Shown here in pieces: positions 38,601 through 48,199 of a stretch of 64,000 nt of DNA. The first letter of the stretch is position 1, and each line of letters starts with the position of its first letter. The translations under genes and the position numbers were made by a program. The DNA comes from Shinella sp. WSJ-2 (GTDB lineage: Bacteria > Pseudomonadota > Alphaproteobacteria > Rhizobiales > Rhizobiaceae), in NCBI RefSeq assembly GCF_003432075.1, contig NZ_QWBU01000001.1, positions 124,001 to 188,000 on the forward strand, read 5' to 3'. The notes below the pieces were generated by a model. It worked only from the letters and a program-made list of their open reading frames with translations, was not told the DNA's origin and made no database searches.

Positions 38601-38660
38601 GCTTGAGGCTATCCCGCTCGCAGTTCCTATTCCGGGGCATCGCGGCTCCCGGACACTTGT

Positions 38661-39446
38661 TCACGCCTTCCGAACGATGGAGCGCGCACGTTTGCCCTTG
38701 AAATAGGACTGCACCCACGCATCGTCAAAGGCCAGCATGTCCTCGATCGTGCCTTCGACCATGACCTTCTTCTGCCCGAGCACCGCGATGCGGTCGCAAA
38801 CCGAAAACAGGCTGTCGAGGTCGTGAGTCACCATATACACGGTCAATCCCAGAGTGTCGCGCAGTTTGGCGATCAGCTCGTCGAATTCGGCTGCACCGAT
38901 CGGGTCGAGACCTGAGGTCGGCTCGTCGAGAAAGACCAGCGCCGGATCGAGCGCGAGCGCGCGCGCCAGTGCCGCGCGCTTGATCATGCCGCCGGAGAGT
39001 TCGGACGGATATTTGTCGGCGGCTTCCGGGGCAAGACCGACCAACTCGATCTTCAGCTTGGCCAGCTCGTCCATCATCGCCTGCGGCAGGTCGAGATATT
39101 CGCGCATCGGCACCTGGATGTTCTCCTTCACCGTCAGCGAGGAGAACAGGGCGCCGTGCTGGAAGAGCACGCCGAGCTTCATGTCAAGCGCGAGGCGCTG
39201 GGCCTGCGTCGCCTTGTCGAAATCCGTGCCGAAGATGCGGATATTGCCGGAACGGCGCGGCAGGAGACGCAGCACCGTGCGCATCAGCACGGACTTGCCG
39301 GTGCCAGAGGCGCCGACAAAGCCGAGAATTTCGCCGCGATAAATATCGAGGTTCAGCCGATCGAGCACGATATTGCTGCCGAAGCCCACGGTCAGATCCT
39401 TGACCGAAAGTACGACATTATCCTGTTTTTCAGGAGCCTGATCCAT
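38661..39446 (-). CDS. mlaF: MlaF-like ABC transporter ATP-binding protein
   Basis: ATPase energising lipid transport between the membranes. The protein has 261 residues with Walker A GASGTGKS, Q-loop HGALFSSLTV, signature LSGGMIKRAALARALA, and Walker B LVFLDEPTSGLD followed by the switch histidine in VTHDLDSLF. It begins eight bases after the permease stop, in the same operon. Confidence 0.96.
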   Translation of the reverse strand: MDQAPEKQDNVVLSVKDLTVGFGSNIVLDRLNLDIYRGEILGFVGASGTGKSVLMRTVLRLLPRRSGNIRIFGTDFDKATQAQRLALDMKLGVLFQHGALFSSLTVKENIQVPMREYLDLPQAMMDELAKLKIELVGLAPEAADKYPSELSGGMIKRAALARALALDPALVFLDEPTSGLDPIGAAEFDELIAKLRDTLGLTVYMVTHDLDSLFSVCDRIAVLGQKKVMVEGTIEDMLAFDDAWVQSYFKGKRARSIVRKA

Positions 39447-39454
39447 CTGTGCCC

Positions 39455-40672
39455 CTAGAAATCGATGGCTGCATAGAACATGGCGAAGAGACCGTCGACG
39501 AGGATGACGACGAAGATCGACTTCACCACGGCCGCCGTGACATGGCGTCCGAGCGATTCGGCGCTGCCGCCGACTTTCAGGCCCTCCACCGCGGCGACGA
39601 TACCGATGATCAACGCCATGAAGGGCGCCTTGATCATGCCGGAAACCACGGTCGAGAGATCGATGGCTTCCCGCAGACGCGACAGGAACGTGTCGAAGGT
39701 TATGCCGGAATAGGCCCAGGCGACGCAGGCCGCGCCAAACAGCGCGGCGAAGTTCGCAATGATGGTGAGCAGCGGCAGTGCGACGGTCAACGCCACGAGC
39801 CTTGGGAAGACGAGCACGCCGACGGGGCTGAGGCCCATGACCTTCAGCGCATCGATCTCCTCGCGCATCTTCATCGAGCCGATCTCGGCGGTGATGGCGC
39901 TGCCGGAGCGGCCGGCAATCATGATCGCGGTCAAGAGAACACCGATTTCGCGCAGCTGCAGGATGCCCACGAGATCGACGACGAAGACCTCCGCCCCGAA
40001 ATAGCGCAGCTGGAATGCGCCCTGCTGGGCGATGATCGCGCCGATAAGAAACGACATCAGCAGGATGATCGGCACGGCGCGCACACCCATATGGTCGATC
40101 TGATGCACGATCGCCGCCGGTGAAAGCCCGCTCCGGCGGCCGAGCTTCAGCTGCGCGCCGCGCACCGCCGAGCCGAGAATGAACATGGCTGCGACCATAT
40201 CCTCCCAGGCATCCACCATGACGCGGCCGACCGGCGAGAAGATCCGCTCGAACAACGTGACCCGCTTTGCCTTTTCCGTGCGCGGCTCGGCAAGCTTTTC
40301 GGGCAGAGCGGACACGAGGTCTGCATAACGCTCGCCCTCGCCGTCTCTGAGGTGCACCTCGGCGCCGCCGGATTGCCGCTCGGTGATGGCGCGACGCAGC
40401 AGCCAGGCGCCGGCCGTATCCATTTCGGAGACCTCACTGAGATCGACCTCCAGCGCACCGCCCTTGCCCGCGGCCAAGTCGGCAAGGCGCTTGGCACCGG
40501 TAACGGCGGTCGTGTTCACCCAGTGGCCGGACAGGCGCCAAACCTCCCCGCCATTCTCCGGCAGGCTTTCGCTCACGATATCGGCTGAGGGGCTGGCGGC
40601 TGTGGTCAAGTCTCTTGCATCTTTCCGTGCTTGCGGCACAACATGCGCCTGTCTTATCGGCTCGCCGGCCAT
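39455..40672 (-). CDS. mlaE: MlaE-family permease with N-terminal STAS domain
   Basis: Inner-membrane component of the MCE transporter. The protein has 405 residues, longer than E. coli MlaE (260) because a STAS domain is fused at about residues 30-140 (VWRLSGHWVNTTAV, EVDLSEVSEMDTAGAWLLRR). In E. coli the STAS protein MlaB is separate, so one chain here covers both MlaB and MlaE. The permease domain (about 155-405) has five to six hydrophobic helices, with the conserved GSAITAEIGSMKMREEIDAL and SPVGVLVFPRLVAL. It leads the operon, 71 bases from the divergent epimerase gene. Confidence 0.94.
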   Translation of the reverse strand: MAGEPIRQAHVVPQARKDARDLTTAASPSADIVSESLPENGGEVWRLSGHWVNTTAVTGAKRLADLAAGKGGALEVDLSEVSEMDTAGAWLLRRAITERQSGGAEVHLRDGEGERYADLVSALPEKLAEPRTEKAKRVTLFERIFSPVGRVMVDAWEDMVAAMFILGSAVRGAQLKLGRRSGLSPAAIVHQIDHMGVRAVPIILLMSFLIGAIIAQQGAFQLRYFGAEVFVVDLVGILQLREIGVLLTAIMIAGRSGSAITAEIGSMKMREEIDALKVMGLSPVGVLVFPRLVALTVALPLLTIIANFAALFGAACVAWAYSGITFDTFLSRLREAIDLSTVVSGMIKAPFMALIIGIVAAVEGLKVGGSAESLGRHVTAAVVKSIFVVILVDGLFAMFYAAIDF

Positions 40673-40743
40673 CTGTCACCGAATGAACCGGCAAAAGCCC
40701 GTTTTCGCCTCGAATTTTTCGGGGCCAGCCAGGATCCCGCCCC

Positions 40744-41727
40744 ATGCACCGCAGATTGCGCGCAACCGCCGAAACCTTCCCGATTGCCGGAGCCTTCACG
40801 ATTTCCCGCGGCGCCAAGACGACGGCCGACGTCGTCGTCTGCGAAATCGAAGCCTCCGGGCAGGTCGGCCGGGGCGAATGCGTGCCCTATGCCCGCTACG
40901 GCGAATCGGTGCCCGGCGTGCTCTCTGCAATCGAGGAGATGCGCGGTGCCGTCGAGGACAGCATCGGCCGCGAGGCCCTTGCCCGCATCATGCCGGCTGG
41001 AGCCGCCCGCAATGCCATCGACTGCGCCCTTTGGGACCTCGAGGCGAAACTTTCGGGCGTGCCGACCTGGCAGGTCATCAATGCCGCCGCCCCGCGGAAG
41101 CTCGTCACCGCCTACACGCTCTCGCTCGGCGAGCCCGAGGCCATGCAGCGCCAGGCCGCCGAGCATGCCGGCCGCGCCTTGCTCAAGGTGAAGGTCGGCA
41201 CCGCCGACGATGCCGCCCGCATCAGGGCCGTGCGCGCCGGGGCGCCCGACAGCGCGATCATCCTCGACGCCAACGAGGGCTGGACGCCCGAAAACCTCGC
41301 TTATCACTTCGCGATCTGCGCGGAGGCCCGCATCGCGCTCGTCGAACAGCCGCTGCCGGCCGGAAACGATGCGGCGCTTGCCGACCAGGCGCGGCCGATC
41401 CCGGTCTGCGCGGATGAGAGCGTTCATCGCACGGAGGATGTGGCAAAGCTCGTCGACCGCTACGACGCGATCAACATAAAGCTCGACAAGGCCGGCGGCC
41501 TGACGGAAGCGCTGGCGCTACGCGAAGCCGCCCGCGAACACAGGCTGAAGATCATGGTGGGCTGTATGGTCGGCACCTCGCTTGGCATGGCGCCGGCGGT
41601 ACTTTTGGCGCAGGGCGCCGATTTCGTCGATCTCGACGGCCCCCTGCTGCTGGCGCACGACCGAGTGCCTGGTCTGCAATACGAAGGATCGTCGGTCTAT
41701 CCGCCGGAAGCGGCACTCTGGGGCTGA
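40744..41727 (+). CDS. dgcA: Dipeptide epimerase / enolase-superfamily racemase (DgcA-like)
   Basis: The protein has 327 residues of the enolase superfamily, L-Ala-D/L-Glu epimerase group. Catalytic pattern: KVK with Lys148 and Lys150, metal ligands D175 (DANEG), E201 (VEQPLP) and D224 (CADES), and the second base Lys246/Lys249 in NIKLDKAGG. The active-site MVGCMVGTSLGMAPAVLLAQ follows. The enzyme would recycle peptidoglycan-derived dipeptides or racemise N-acyl glutamate; the sequence does not decide. Its last 31 bases overlap the end of the convergent MFS gene. Confidence 0.9.
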   Translation: MHRRLRATAETFPIAGAFTISRGAKTTADVVVCEIEASGQVGRGECVPYARYGESVPGVLSAIEEMRGAVEDSIGREALARIMPAGAARNAIDCALWDLEAKLSGVPTWQVINAAAPRKLVTAYTLSLGEPEAMQRQAAEHAGRALLKVKVGTADDAARIRAVRAGAPDSAIILDANEGWTPENLAYHFAICAEARIALVEQPLPAGNDAALADQARPIPVCADESVHRTEDVAKLVDRYDAINIKLDKAGGLTEALALREAAREHRLKIMVGCMVGTSLGMAPAVLLAQGADFVDLDGPLLLAHDRVPGLQYEGSSVYPPEAALWG

Positions 41728-42914
41728 AGGCGCGCGGCAAAAAACCGGCCGGCGACGACGCAGGCGAGACCGGCCGCGGCGATGCAAGACATCAGGTAGA
41801 AGCCGTGCACGCCGTACCAGTTGAAGGCATAGCCGGACAGGAAGGTCGCGATCGCCGTGAAGATGCCAGTGTAGAAGTAGTAGAGCCCCTGCGCGGAGGC
41901 TTCCTGCTCTTCCGCCACGCGATCCACGAGGCGGCTCTGCACGCTCATATGGATGATGGCATAGGTGAAAGCGTGCAGGCACTGCAGCACGAAATAGCCG
42001 GCGAAGGACATGTCCATCGGAAAGATGATCCAGCGCAGGACGGCAACGCTGCTGCCGGCGATCATCATGGACCACAGATTGAAGCGTCGGCGGAGCTGGA
42101 CGGCGAAGAGGAAGAACAGAATCTCGGCCATGACCCCGGCGCTCCAGAGGATGCCGACATCCACGCCACTGAAGCCCATCTTCTGCCAATAGATCGCCGA
42201 GAAAGCGAAGAGCATGGCATGGCTGGAATTCACCAGCGCGACGCCGATCAGCATGAACTGCACATCCGCCTGCCGGAGCGTGCTTTTCGTCGGCATGGTG
42301 GCGATCGCCGAAATAGGCGATGGCCGGCGCGGCTTGCCGACCCGCGGTGCGATCACCGCGCCGAGCATGGTCAAAACAAAGCCCACCGCCATCGCCGGCA
42401 GCACCATGGCGCCACCATAGAGGCCGGCGAGCCAGCCGCCGATCATGGTGGCGACGATGAAGGCGAGCGAACCCCAGAGGCGCATCCGGCCGTAATCGAA
42501 ATTCCAGCGCCGCACGCCCGACAGCATGATCGCCTCGGTTATCGGCACATAAGGCGAATAGACCGCGCCTTGCAGCGTGTAGAGCAGCAGTATCGGCCAG
42601 AACGATCCCGTCGCGAAGAGCGCGATTGCCGTCATGAGCGACAGAACGGCCGACCAGGCCAGCATGATCGAGCGTTCGCCTATCCGGTCGGCGATGACCC
42701 CGGCCACCGGCGCGCTGAAGACGCGCACAAACATCGGCACGGCCAGGATGATGCCGATCTGGAAATCGCTCATCGATAGCGTTTCGAGCCAAACGGGAAA
42801 GAACGGCAAGGCGATGCCGTTCACCATCATCGGGGCGCTGAAAACGAGGGCGATGCGCGCGACGAAGAACGGCGGCGCGCCTGATGTCACGGTGAACCCG
42901 GAAGGGGCGGTCAT
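41697..42914 (-). CDS. MFS transporter, HcaT/PPP family-like
   Basis: Twelve hydrophobic segments in 405 residues, with a short cytosolic centre (about 195-215). Features are the N-terminal FFPVWLETLSMSDFQIGIIL, the DRIGER cytoplasmic loop and WNFDYGRMRLWGSLAFIVA, a pattern typical of HcaT-like (phenylpropionate permease) MFS_1 proteins. The substrate is unknown. I start at 42914 (MTAPSGF), as the frame from 42971 adds an unlikely basic stretch. The 3' end overlaps the dipeptide epimerase gene by 31 bases. Confidence 0.88.
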   Translation of the reverse strand: MTAPSGFTVTSGAPPFFVARIALVFSAPMMVNGIALPFFPVWLETLSMSDFQIGIILAVPMFVRVFSAPVAGVIADRIGERSIMLAWSAVLSLMTAIALFATGSFWPILLLYTLQGAVYSPYVPITEAIMLSGVRRWNFDYGRMRLWGSLAFIVATMIGGWLAGLYGGAMVLPAMAVGFVLTMLGAVIAPRVGKPRRPSPISAIATMPTKSTLRQADVQFMLIGVALVNSSHAMLFAFSAIYWQKMGFSGVDVGILWSAGVMAEILFFLFAVQLRRRFNLWSMMIAGSSVAVLRWIIFPMDMSFAGYFVLQCLHAFTYAIIHMSVQSRLVDRVAEEQEASAQGLYYFYTGIFTAIATFLSGYAFNWYGVHGFYLMSCIAAAGLACVVAGRFFAARLQPQSAASGG

Positions 42915-43022
42915 AGCGGGGAACCTGTCTTGGAATATCCTCGCTCTAGCACGCCGATGTACGTACGCCAATCCGCTATTTCTGCCGGGTGATTTCGTGT
43001 CGACCGCCCCCGTCTCAAAGTG

Positions 43023-43859
43023 TCAGGCGGCCTCTGCCCCTGCTGTTGCAACCACGCCAAGGCTCCGGCTGGCGATCGACACGGGCTCTGGCACCGCCGT
43101 CAGCGTCTGCCAGGTGATCAGCTCCATCTCGCCATCGTGATGCTCGGCAATCGCCGTGCAGCTTTCCACCCAGTCGCCGCTGTTGATGTAGCGGATGCCG
43201 TCGATCTCGGTGATGACTGCATGGTGGATATGGCCGCAGATGACGCCGTCGGCATCGTTGCGGCGCGCTTCCTCGACGACCACCTTCTGGAACTCGCCGA
43301 TGAAGTTCACCGCCGTCTTCACCTGCTGCTTGGCCCAGGACGAGAAGGACCAGTATGGCAACCCGAGGCGGCGGCGGATGGCGGCGAAAACCACATTGAT
43401 GGCGATCGCCGCGTCATAGGCCCAGTCACCGAGATAGGCGACGACACGGGCATGGCGCACCACGACGTCGAACTCGTCGCCATGCAGCACGAGATAGCGC
43501 TTGCCGTCGGCCGCCTCGTGGATCATGCGCTCGGCCACTTCTACGCCGCCGAAATGCGTGCCGGGGAAATCACGCAGGAATTCATCGTGATTGCCGGGGA
43601 TGTAGATGATGCGCGTGCCCTTGCGCGCCTTGCGCAGGATCTTCTGCGTAACGTCGTTGAAGGACTGCGGCCAGTACCAGTTGCGCTTCAGCCGCCAGCC
43701 GTCGACGATATCGCCAACGAGCACGATCGTCTCGGCCTCGTGATAGCGCAGGAAGTCGATCAAAAAATCCGCCTTGGCCGCTTTCGAGCCCAGATGCACA
43801 TCCGAAATGAAGAGTGTGCGGAAGTGGCGGACATTGGGATCGGCAGGCGTCGGGGTCAT
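43023..43859 (-). CDS. LpxH-like calcineurin-type metallophosphoesterase
   Basis: The protein has 278 residues. The binuclear metal motifs are all present: DVHLG with D20 and H22, GDIVDGW with D50, GNHDE (N90, H91), HGDEFD near 128 and GHIHHA near 205. This is the UDP-2,3-diacylglucosamine hydrolase-like group, which makes lipid X for lipid A; many rhizobial members are LpxH-related proteins with unproven substrate. ATG 43859 has CGGAG upstream; the frame is open to 43955. Confidence 0.87.
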   Translation of the reverse strand: MTPTPADPNVRHFRTLFISDVHLGSKAAKADFLIDFLRYHEAETIVLVGDIVDGWRLKRNWYWPQSFNDVTQKILRKARKGTRIIYIPGNHDEFLRDFPGTHFGGVEVAERMIHEAADGKRYLVLHGDEFDVVVRHARVVAYLGDWAYDAAIAINVVFAAIRRRLGLPYWSFSSWAKQQVKTAVNFIGEFQKVVVEEARRNDADGVICGHIHHAVITEIDGIRYINSGDWVESCTAIAEHHDGEMELITWQTLTAVPEPVSIASRSLGVVATAGAEAA

Positions 43860-44092
43860 GTGATTCGTCTCCGGTGGCCGGCCGCCGCGTTCCGTTCGGG
43901 AGCGGCGGCTTTCGTCCCGTTGAAACCAGACTCCTGTTTCAAATTGATGACACACCTATGCCTTTTCCGTCCTCAAATAGGCATTGCACAGGCCGGCGAA
44001 TGCGGCTTTATGGAAGGTTACGGGAACTTCACGTCGCGACGCGTTCGTGGCATGTGAAGCCGCAACGAAAACAGCATATGGCAGGAAACATC

Positions 44093-46405
44093 ATGAGCAC
44101 GGGTGACAAACCGAGGACGCAGAACGGCCCAGTCAGTGGCGACATCGACCAGCAGGCTCTCTTCTTCCACCGCCATCCCCGCCCCGGCAAGCTCGAGATC
44201 ACCGCAACCAAGCCGCTCGGCAACCAGCGCGACCTGGCGCTTGCCTATTCGCCCGGCGTCGCCGCGCCCTGCCTTGCCATCCGCGACAATCCGGAAACGG
44301 CCGCCGAATACACGGCACGTGCCAATCTCGTCGCCGTCGTCTCGAACGGCACGGCCGTTCTCGGCCTCGGCAACATCGGTCCTTTGGCCTCCAAGCCGGT
44401 CATGGAAGGCAAGGCCGTCCTCTTCAAGAAATTCGCCGGCATCGACGTCTTCGACATCGAAATCGACGCCCCCACCGTCGACGAGATGGTCAATGTCGTC
44501 TCGGCACTGGAGCCGACCTTCGGCGGCATCAACCTCGAAGACATCAAGGCGCCGGAATGTTTCGAAGTCGAGCGTCAGCTGCGCGAGAAGATGGACATCC
44601 CCGTCTTCCACGACGACCAGCATGGCACAGCCATCATCGTCGCAGCCGCCGTCTTGAACGGCCTGGAGCTGGCCGGCAAGGCGCTCGGCGAGGCCAAGAT
44701 CGTTGCCTCCGGCGCGGGTGCGGCGGCGCTCGCCTGCCTCAACCAGCTCGTGGCGCTCGGCGCGAAGGTTGAAAACATCTGGGTGCACGACCTCGAAGGC
44801 CTCGTCTATAAGGGCCGCGAGGTCCTGATGGACCAGTGGAAGGCCGTCTATGCGCAGGAGACAGACAAGCGGGCGCTTTCCGAGAGCATCGACGGCGCCG
44901 ACGTCTTCCTCGGCCTCTCCGCCGCCGGTGTGCTCAAGCCGGAACTTTTGACCCGCATGGCAGAAAAGCCGCTGATCATGGCGCTCGCCAATCCCACGCC
45001 GGAAATCATGCCGGAAGAGGCCCGAGCCGTACGCCCGGACGCCATGATCTGTACCGGTCGCTCGGATTTCCCGAACCAGGTCAACAACGTTCTCTGCTTC
45101 CCCTATATCTTCAGAGGCGCACTCGATTGCGGCGCGCGCACGATCAATGAAGAGATGAAGATGGCCGCCGTGCGCGCCATCGCAGCCCTTGCCCGCGAGG
45201 AAGTCTCCGACGTCGCCGCCCGCGCCTATTCCGGCGATACGCCGAGCTTCGGCCCGAATTATCTGATCCCCTCGCCCTTCGACCAGCGCCTCATCCTGCG
45301 CATCGCGCCGGCCGTCGCCCGCGCGGCGGCAGAGACCGGCGTGGCATCCCGTCCGATCACTGATTTCGACGCCTATCTCGACCAGCTCAACCGCTTCGTC
45401 TGGCGCTCCGGCTTCATCATGAAGCCGATCTTCGCCGCCGCGAAGAAGGCCGAGAAGAAGCGCGTTATCTTTGCCGAAGGCGAAGACGAGCGCGTGTTGC
45501 GCGCCGCCCAGGTCTTGCTGGAGGAAAACACCGCCCTGCCGATCCTCATCGGCCGCCCGCAGATCATCGAAACGCGCCTCAAGCGCTACGGCCTGCGCGT
45601 GCGTCCGAATGTCGATTTCGAGGTGGTCAATCCGGAAGACGATCCGCGCTACCGCGACTATGTCGACGAATATCTTCGCCTCGTCGGCCGCAAGGGGGTC
45701 AACCCGGAAGCCGCCCGCACCATCGTACGCACCAACCAAACCGTCATCGGTGCATTGGCCGTCAAACGCGGCGATGCGGATGCCCTGATCTGCGGCGTCG
45801 AAGGCCGTTATGCCCGCCACCTGCGAGATGTCAGCCAGATTATCGGCAAGAAGCCCGGCGTGCTCGATTTCTCGGGCCTCAGCCTGCTGATCTCGCAGCG
45901 TGGCGCGACCTTCTTCACTGACACCTATGTGACGATGGAGCCGACCGCCGAGGAAGTGGCCGAGATGACCATCATGGCCGCGCAGGAAATTCGCCGCTTC
46001 GGCATCACGCCGCGCGCAGCTCTGGTTTCCCATTCGAACTTCGGTTCGCGCGACTCGGACAGCGCCTTCAAGATGCGCCGCGCCATGGAGCTTGTCCGGG
46101 AACAGGCGCCGGACCTCGAAGCCGATGGCGAAATGCACGGCGACGCCGCCATTTCCGAGGCGCTGCGCCTGCGCGTCATGCCGGACTCGACACTGACGGG
46201 CGAAGCCAACCTGCTGGTCTTCCCGAACCTCGATGCCGCCAACATCACGCTCGGCGTCGTCAAGACGATGACGGACAGCCTGCATGTCGGCCCGATCCTG
46301 CTGGGTGCCGCCCTGCCCGCCCACATCCTGTCGCCGTCCGCGACGTCGCGCGGCGTGGTCAATATGGCCGCACTCGCCGTTGTGGAAGCCTCTTACCCGG
46401 CTTGA
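44093..46405 (+). CDS. dme: Malic enzyme with C-terminal phosphotransacetylase-like domain
   Basis: Oxidative decarboxylation of malate to pyruvate. The protein has 770 residues: malic domain (about 15-150, [32 protein letters not shown]), NAD-binding Rossmann (about 160-400, [39 protein letters not shown]), and a PTA_PTB-like domain (about 440-770) of regulatory function, with [20 protein letters not shown]. Its N-terminus ([19 protein letters not shown]) matches rhizobial Dme rather than Tme, so NAD preference is likely but not proven. ATG 44093 is used because AGGAAACATC is upstream; 44078 is the alternative. Confidence 0.93.
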   Translation: MSTGDKPRTQNGPVSGDIDQQALFFHRHPRPGKLEITATKPLGNQRDLALAYSPGVAAPCLAIRDNPETAAEYTARANLVAVVSNGTAVLGLGNIGPLASKPVMEGKAVLFKKFAGIDVFDIEIDAPTVDEMVNVVSALEPTFGGINLEDIKAPECFEVERQLREKMDIPVFHDDQHGTAIIVAAAVLNGLELAGKALGEAKIVASGAGAAALACLNQLVALGAKVENIWVHDLEGLVYKGREVLMDQWKAVYAQETDKRALSESIDGADVFLGLSAAGVLKPELLTRMAEKPLIMALANPTPEIMPEEARAVRPDAMICTGRSDFPNQVNNVLCFPYIFRGALDCGARTINEEMKMAAVRAIAALAREEVSDVAARAYSGDTPSFGPNYLIPSPFDQRLILRIAPAVARAAAETGVASRPITDFDAYLDQLNRFVWRSGFIMKPIFAAAKKAEKKRVIFAEGEDERVLRAAQVLLEENTALPILIGRPQIIETRLKRYGLRVRPNVDFEVVNPEDDPRYRDYVDEYLRLVGRKGVNPEAARTIVRTNQTVIGALAVKRGDADALICGVEGRYARHLRDVSQIIGKKPGVLDFSGLSLLISQRGATFFTDTYVTMEPTAEEVAEMTIMAAQEIRRFGITPRAALVSHSNFGSRDSDSAFKMRRAMELVREQAPDLEADGEMHGDAAISEALRLRVMPDSTLTGEANLLVFPNLDAANITLGVVKTMTDSLHVGPILLGAALPAHILSPSATSRGVVNMAALAVVEASYPA

Positions 46406-46427
46406 AGTCAACGGAATGATTGGAAAG

Positions 46428-46464
46428 ACGGCCGCCGGTTCTCCGGCGGCCGTTTGCGTTTTCT
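46428..46464 (+). terminator. Rho-independent terminator after the malic enzyme gene
   Basis: A perfect 11-bp stem, ACGGCCGCCGG at 46428-46438 with CCGGCGGCCGT at 46443-46453, has a TTCT loop and a following TTTGCGTTTT. It lies between convergent genes and may serve both. Confidence 0.85.
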
Positions 46465-48046
46465 AGGGCTTGAGCAGCTCCACCCGCCGCGTGATGCCGA
46501 TCGCCTGCAAGAACGCCTCGTCGTGGCTGACAACAATCAATGCGCCGTCATAGGCCCGAAGCCCTGCCTCCACCGCCTCGATGGAATCGATGTCGAGATG
46601 GTTGTTCGGTTCGTCGAGGATGAGCAGCGGCGGTGGTGCACCGCCACCAAGCACGCAGGCAAGACCGGCGCGTAGCAACTGCCCGCCGCTGAGGCTGCCA
46701 GCGATCTGCAAGGCCGCATCGGCCCGGAACATGAATCGCGCCAGCGCTGCCCGACAGGCATTCTCGCTGGCTTCTGGATTGAGCCTGCGAAAATTGTCGC
46801 GGATGGTGAGGCTGGCATCGAGCAGGCTGACGCGCTGGTCGAGCATGGCGACATCGGTGAAGACCTGTGCTCGCCCCTCGAAGGGTTGCAATTGCCCCGT
46901 CAAGAGGTTGAGCAGCGTCGTCTTGCCGGAGCCGTTCGGCCCGGTCACCGCAATGCGTTCCGGTCCGGTGACCGTGAGAGAAAGTCGCCGAAGGACCGGA
47001 GATTCCGCGCGATACCCGGCCGTCACGCCGTTGAGCTTCAGCACCGTCTTGCCGGCGGCGAGATGGGTCGGCGGCACGGAAACGGTGAGCGGTTGCAGAA
47101 CCTCGATGCGACCCCGCGCGCTCGCCACGGCCTCCGCCGCCTGTGCCTGCCGGCTTTCGGCAAGGCGCGCCTGCACGCCGCCGGTCACCTCGCTGCGCTC
47201 CTTCATGGCGCCGAGCACAATGCGCGGAATGTCGCCTTTCGCCTTCTTGCGCTTGCCGGCGCCATCCTTGCGCGCTTTGCGCTCGGCCACGGCCTGCGCC
47301 GAGCGTGTGAGGTCAGCCACATGCCGCTCCGCATCGGACAATTCCCGCTGCGCCGCGGCCAGTTCCAGCGCCTTGCGCTCGCGATAGGCACTCCAGTTGC
47401 CGCCATAACGCGTGGCGCCGAGCGAGGTGAGCTCGACGATGGCATCCATCGTTTCCAGCAGCTCGCGGTCATGGCTGACGACCACGGCACCGGCCCGCCA
47501 ACCGGCAAGCATGTCGATCACGGCCTGCCGTCCCTCCCGGTCGAGATTGTTGGTCGGCTCGTCGAGGAGCAGGAAATCAGGCTTGCAAAAAAGAAGAGCC
47601 GCAATCGCCGCGCGCGTTCGCTGGCCGCCCGACAGCGCCGCAAGGTGGGTGTCGGCCACGGCATCCAGCCCGACATGAGCAAGGGCGGCAGCAAGACGCG
47701 TCTCCAGCGTCCAGTCGGCGTCTGCCAATGCTTGGGCTTCCGCCTGGCCACGCTCAGCACGGCGCATTAGGTCAAGCCCTTCTTCAATGCCGAACAGGCT
47801 GGCAATCGTTTCCTCTGCCCCGACCTGCACGCTCTGACGCAGCATGCCGATCGAGCCATCGACGGACAGGGTGCCGGAAAGCGGTTGCAGATCGCCGGTT
47901 ATCAGCTTGAGCAGCGTCGTCTTGCCGACGCCGTTGCGTCCGACAAGGCCGACGCGTTCACGACCGAAGCTCAGATCGAGATTGGAGAGAAGCGCGTGGC
48001 CGTCAGGCGTGGACCACGAAATTTTCGAGAGAGTAATGGACGGCAT
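46463..48046 (-). CDS. ABC-F family ATP-binding cassette protein
   Basis: The protein has 527 residues with two ABC cassettes and no membrane segments, so it is a ribosome-associated or translation-factor ABC-F protein rather than a transporter. Walker A loops are VGRNGVGKTTLL and TGPNGSGKTTLL, signatures LSGGQRTRAAIAALL and LSGGQLLRAGLACVL, and Walker B LLLDEPTNNLD and LILDEPNNHLD. The inter-domain linker (about 230-300) is basic (RKARKDGAGKRKKAKG), as in Uup/YheS-like members. ATG 48046 is used; a TTG at 48070 is possible. Confidence 0.92.
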   Translation of the reverse strand: MPSITLSKISWSTPDGHALLSNLDLSFGRERVGLVGRNGVGKTTLLKLITGDLQPLSGTLSVDGSIGMLRQSVQVGAEETIASLFGIEEGLDLMRRAERGQAEAQALADADWTLETRLAAALAHVGLDAVADTHLAALSGGQRTRAAIAALLFCKPDFLLLDEPTNNLDREGRQAVIDMLAGWRAGAVVVSHDRELLETMDAIVELTSLGATRYGGNWSAYRERKALELAAAQRELSDAERHVADLTRSAQAVAERKARKDGAGKRKKAKGDIPRIVLGAMKERSEVTGGVQARLAESRQAQAAEAVASARGRIEVLQPLTVSVPPTHLAAGKTVLKLNGVTAGYRAESPVLRRLSLTVTGPERIAVTGPNGSGKTTLLNLLTGQLQPFEGRAQVFTDVAMLDQRVSLLDASLTIRDNFRRLNPEASENACRAALARFMFRADAALQIAGSLSGGQLLRAGLACVLGGGAPPPLLILDEPNNHLDIDSIEAVEAGLRAYDGALIVVSHDEAFLQAIGITRRVELLKP

Positions 48047-48199
48047 GGATACGAATTTCCCCGAGGACAAAACGAAGTCGATTTGTGGTCGGGTTGAAAT
48101 CCATGCTGCACCATCCGGTCGGCGTTGACGACGGGGCCTATGTAGAGCCCGATCGGCGGCGTTGCAAGAGCAACCCGCCGATCGGGTTATTCGAAGACC

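Noticed and set aside
44018-46411. A 797-codon minus-strand frame opposite the malic enzyme gene
   Set aside because: It mirrors the malic enzyme reading frame throughout; the sense strand encodes a complete, conserved enzyme.
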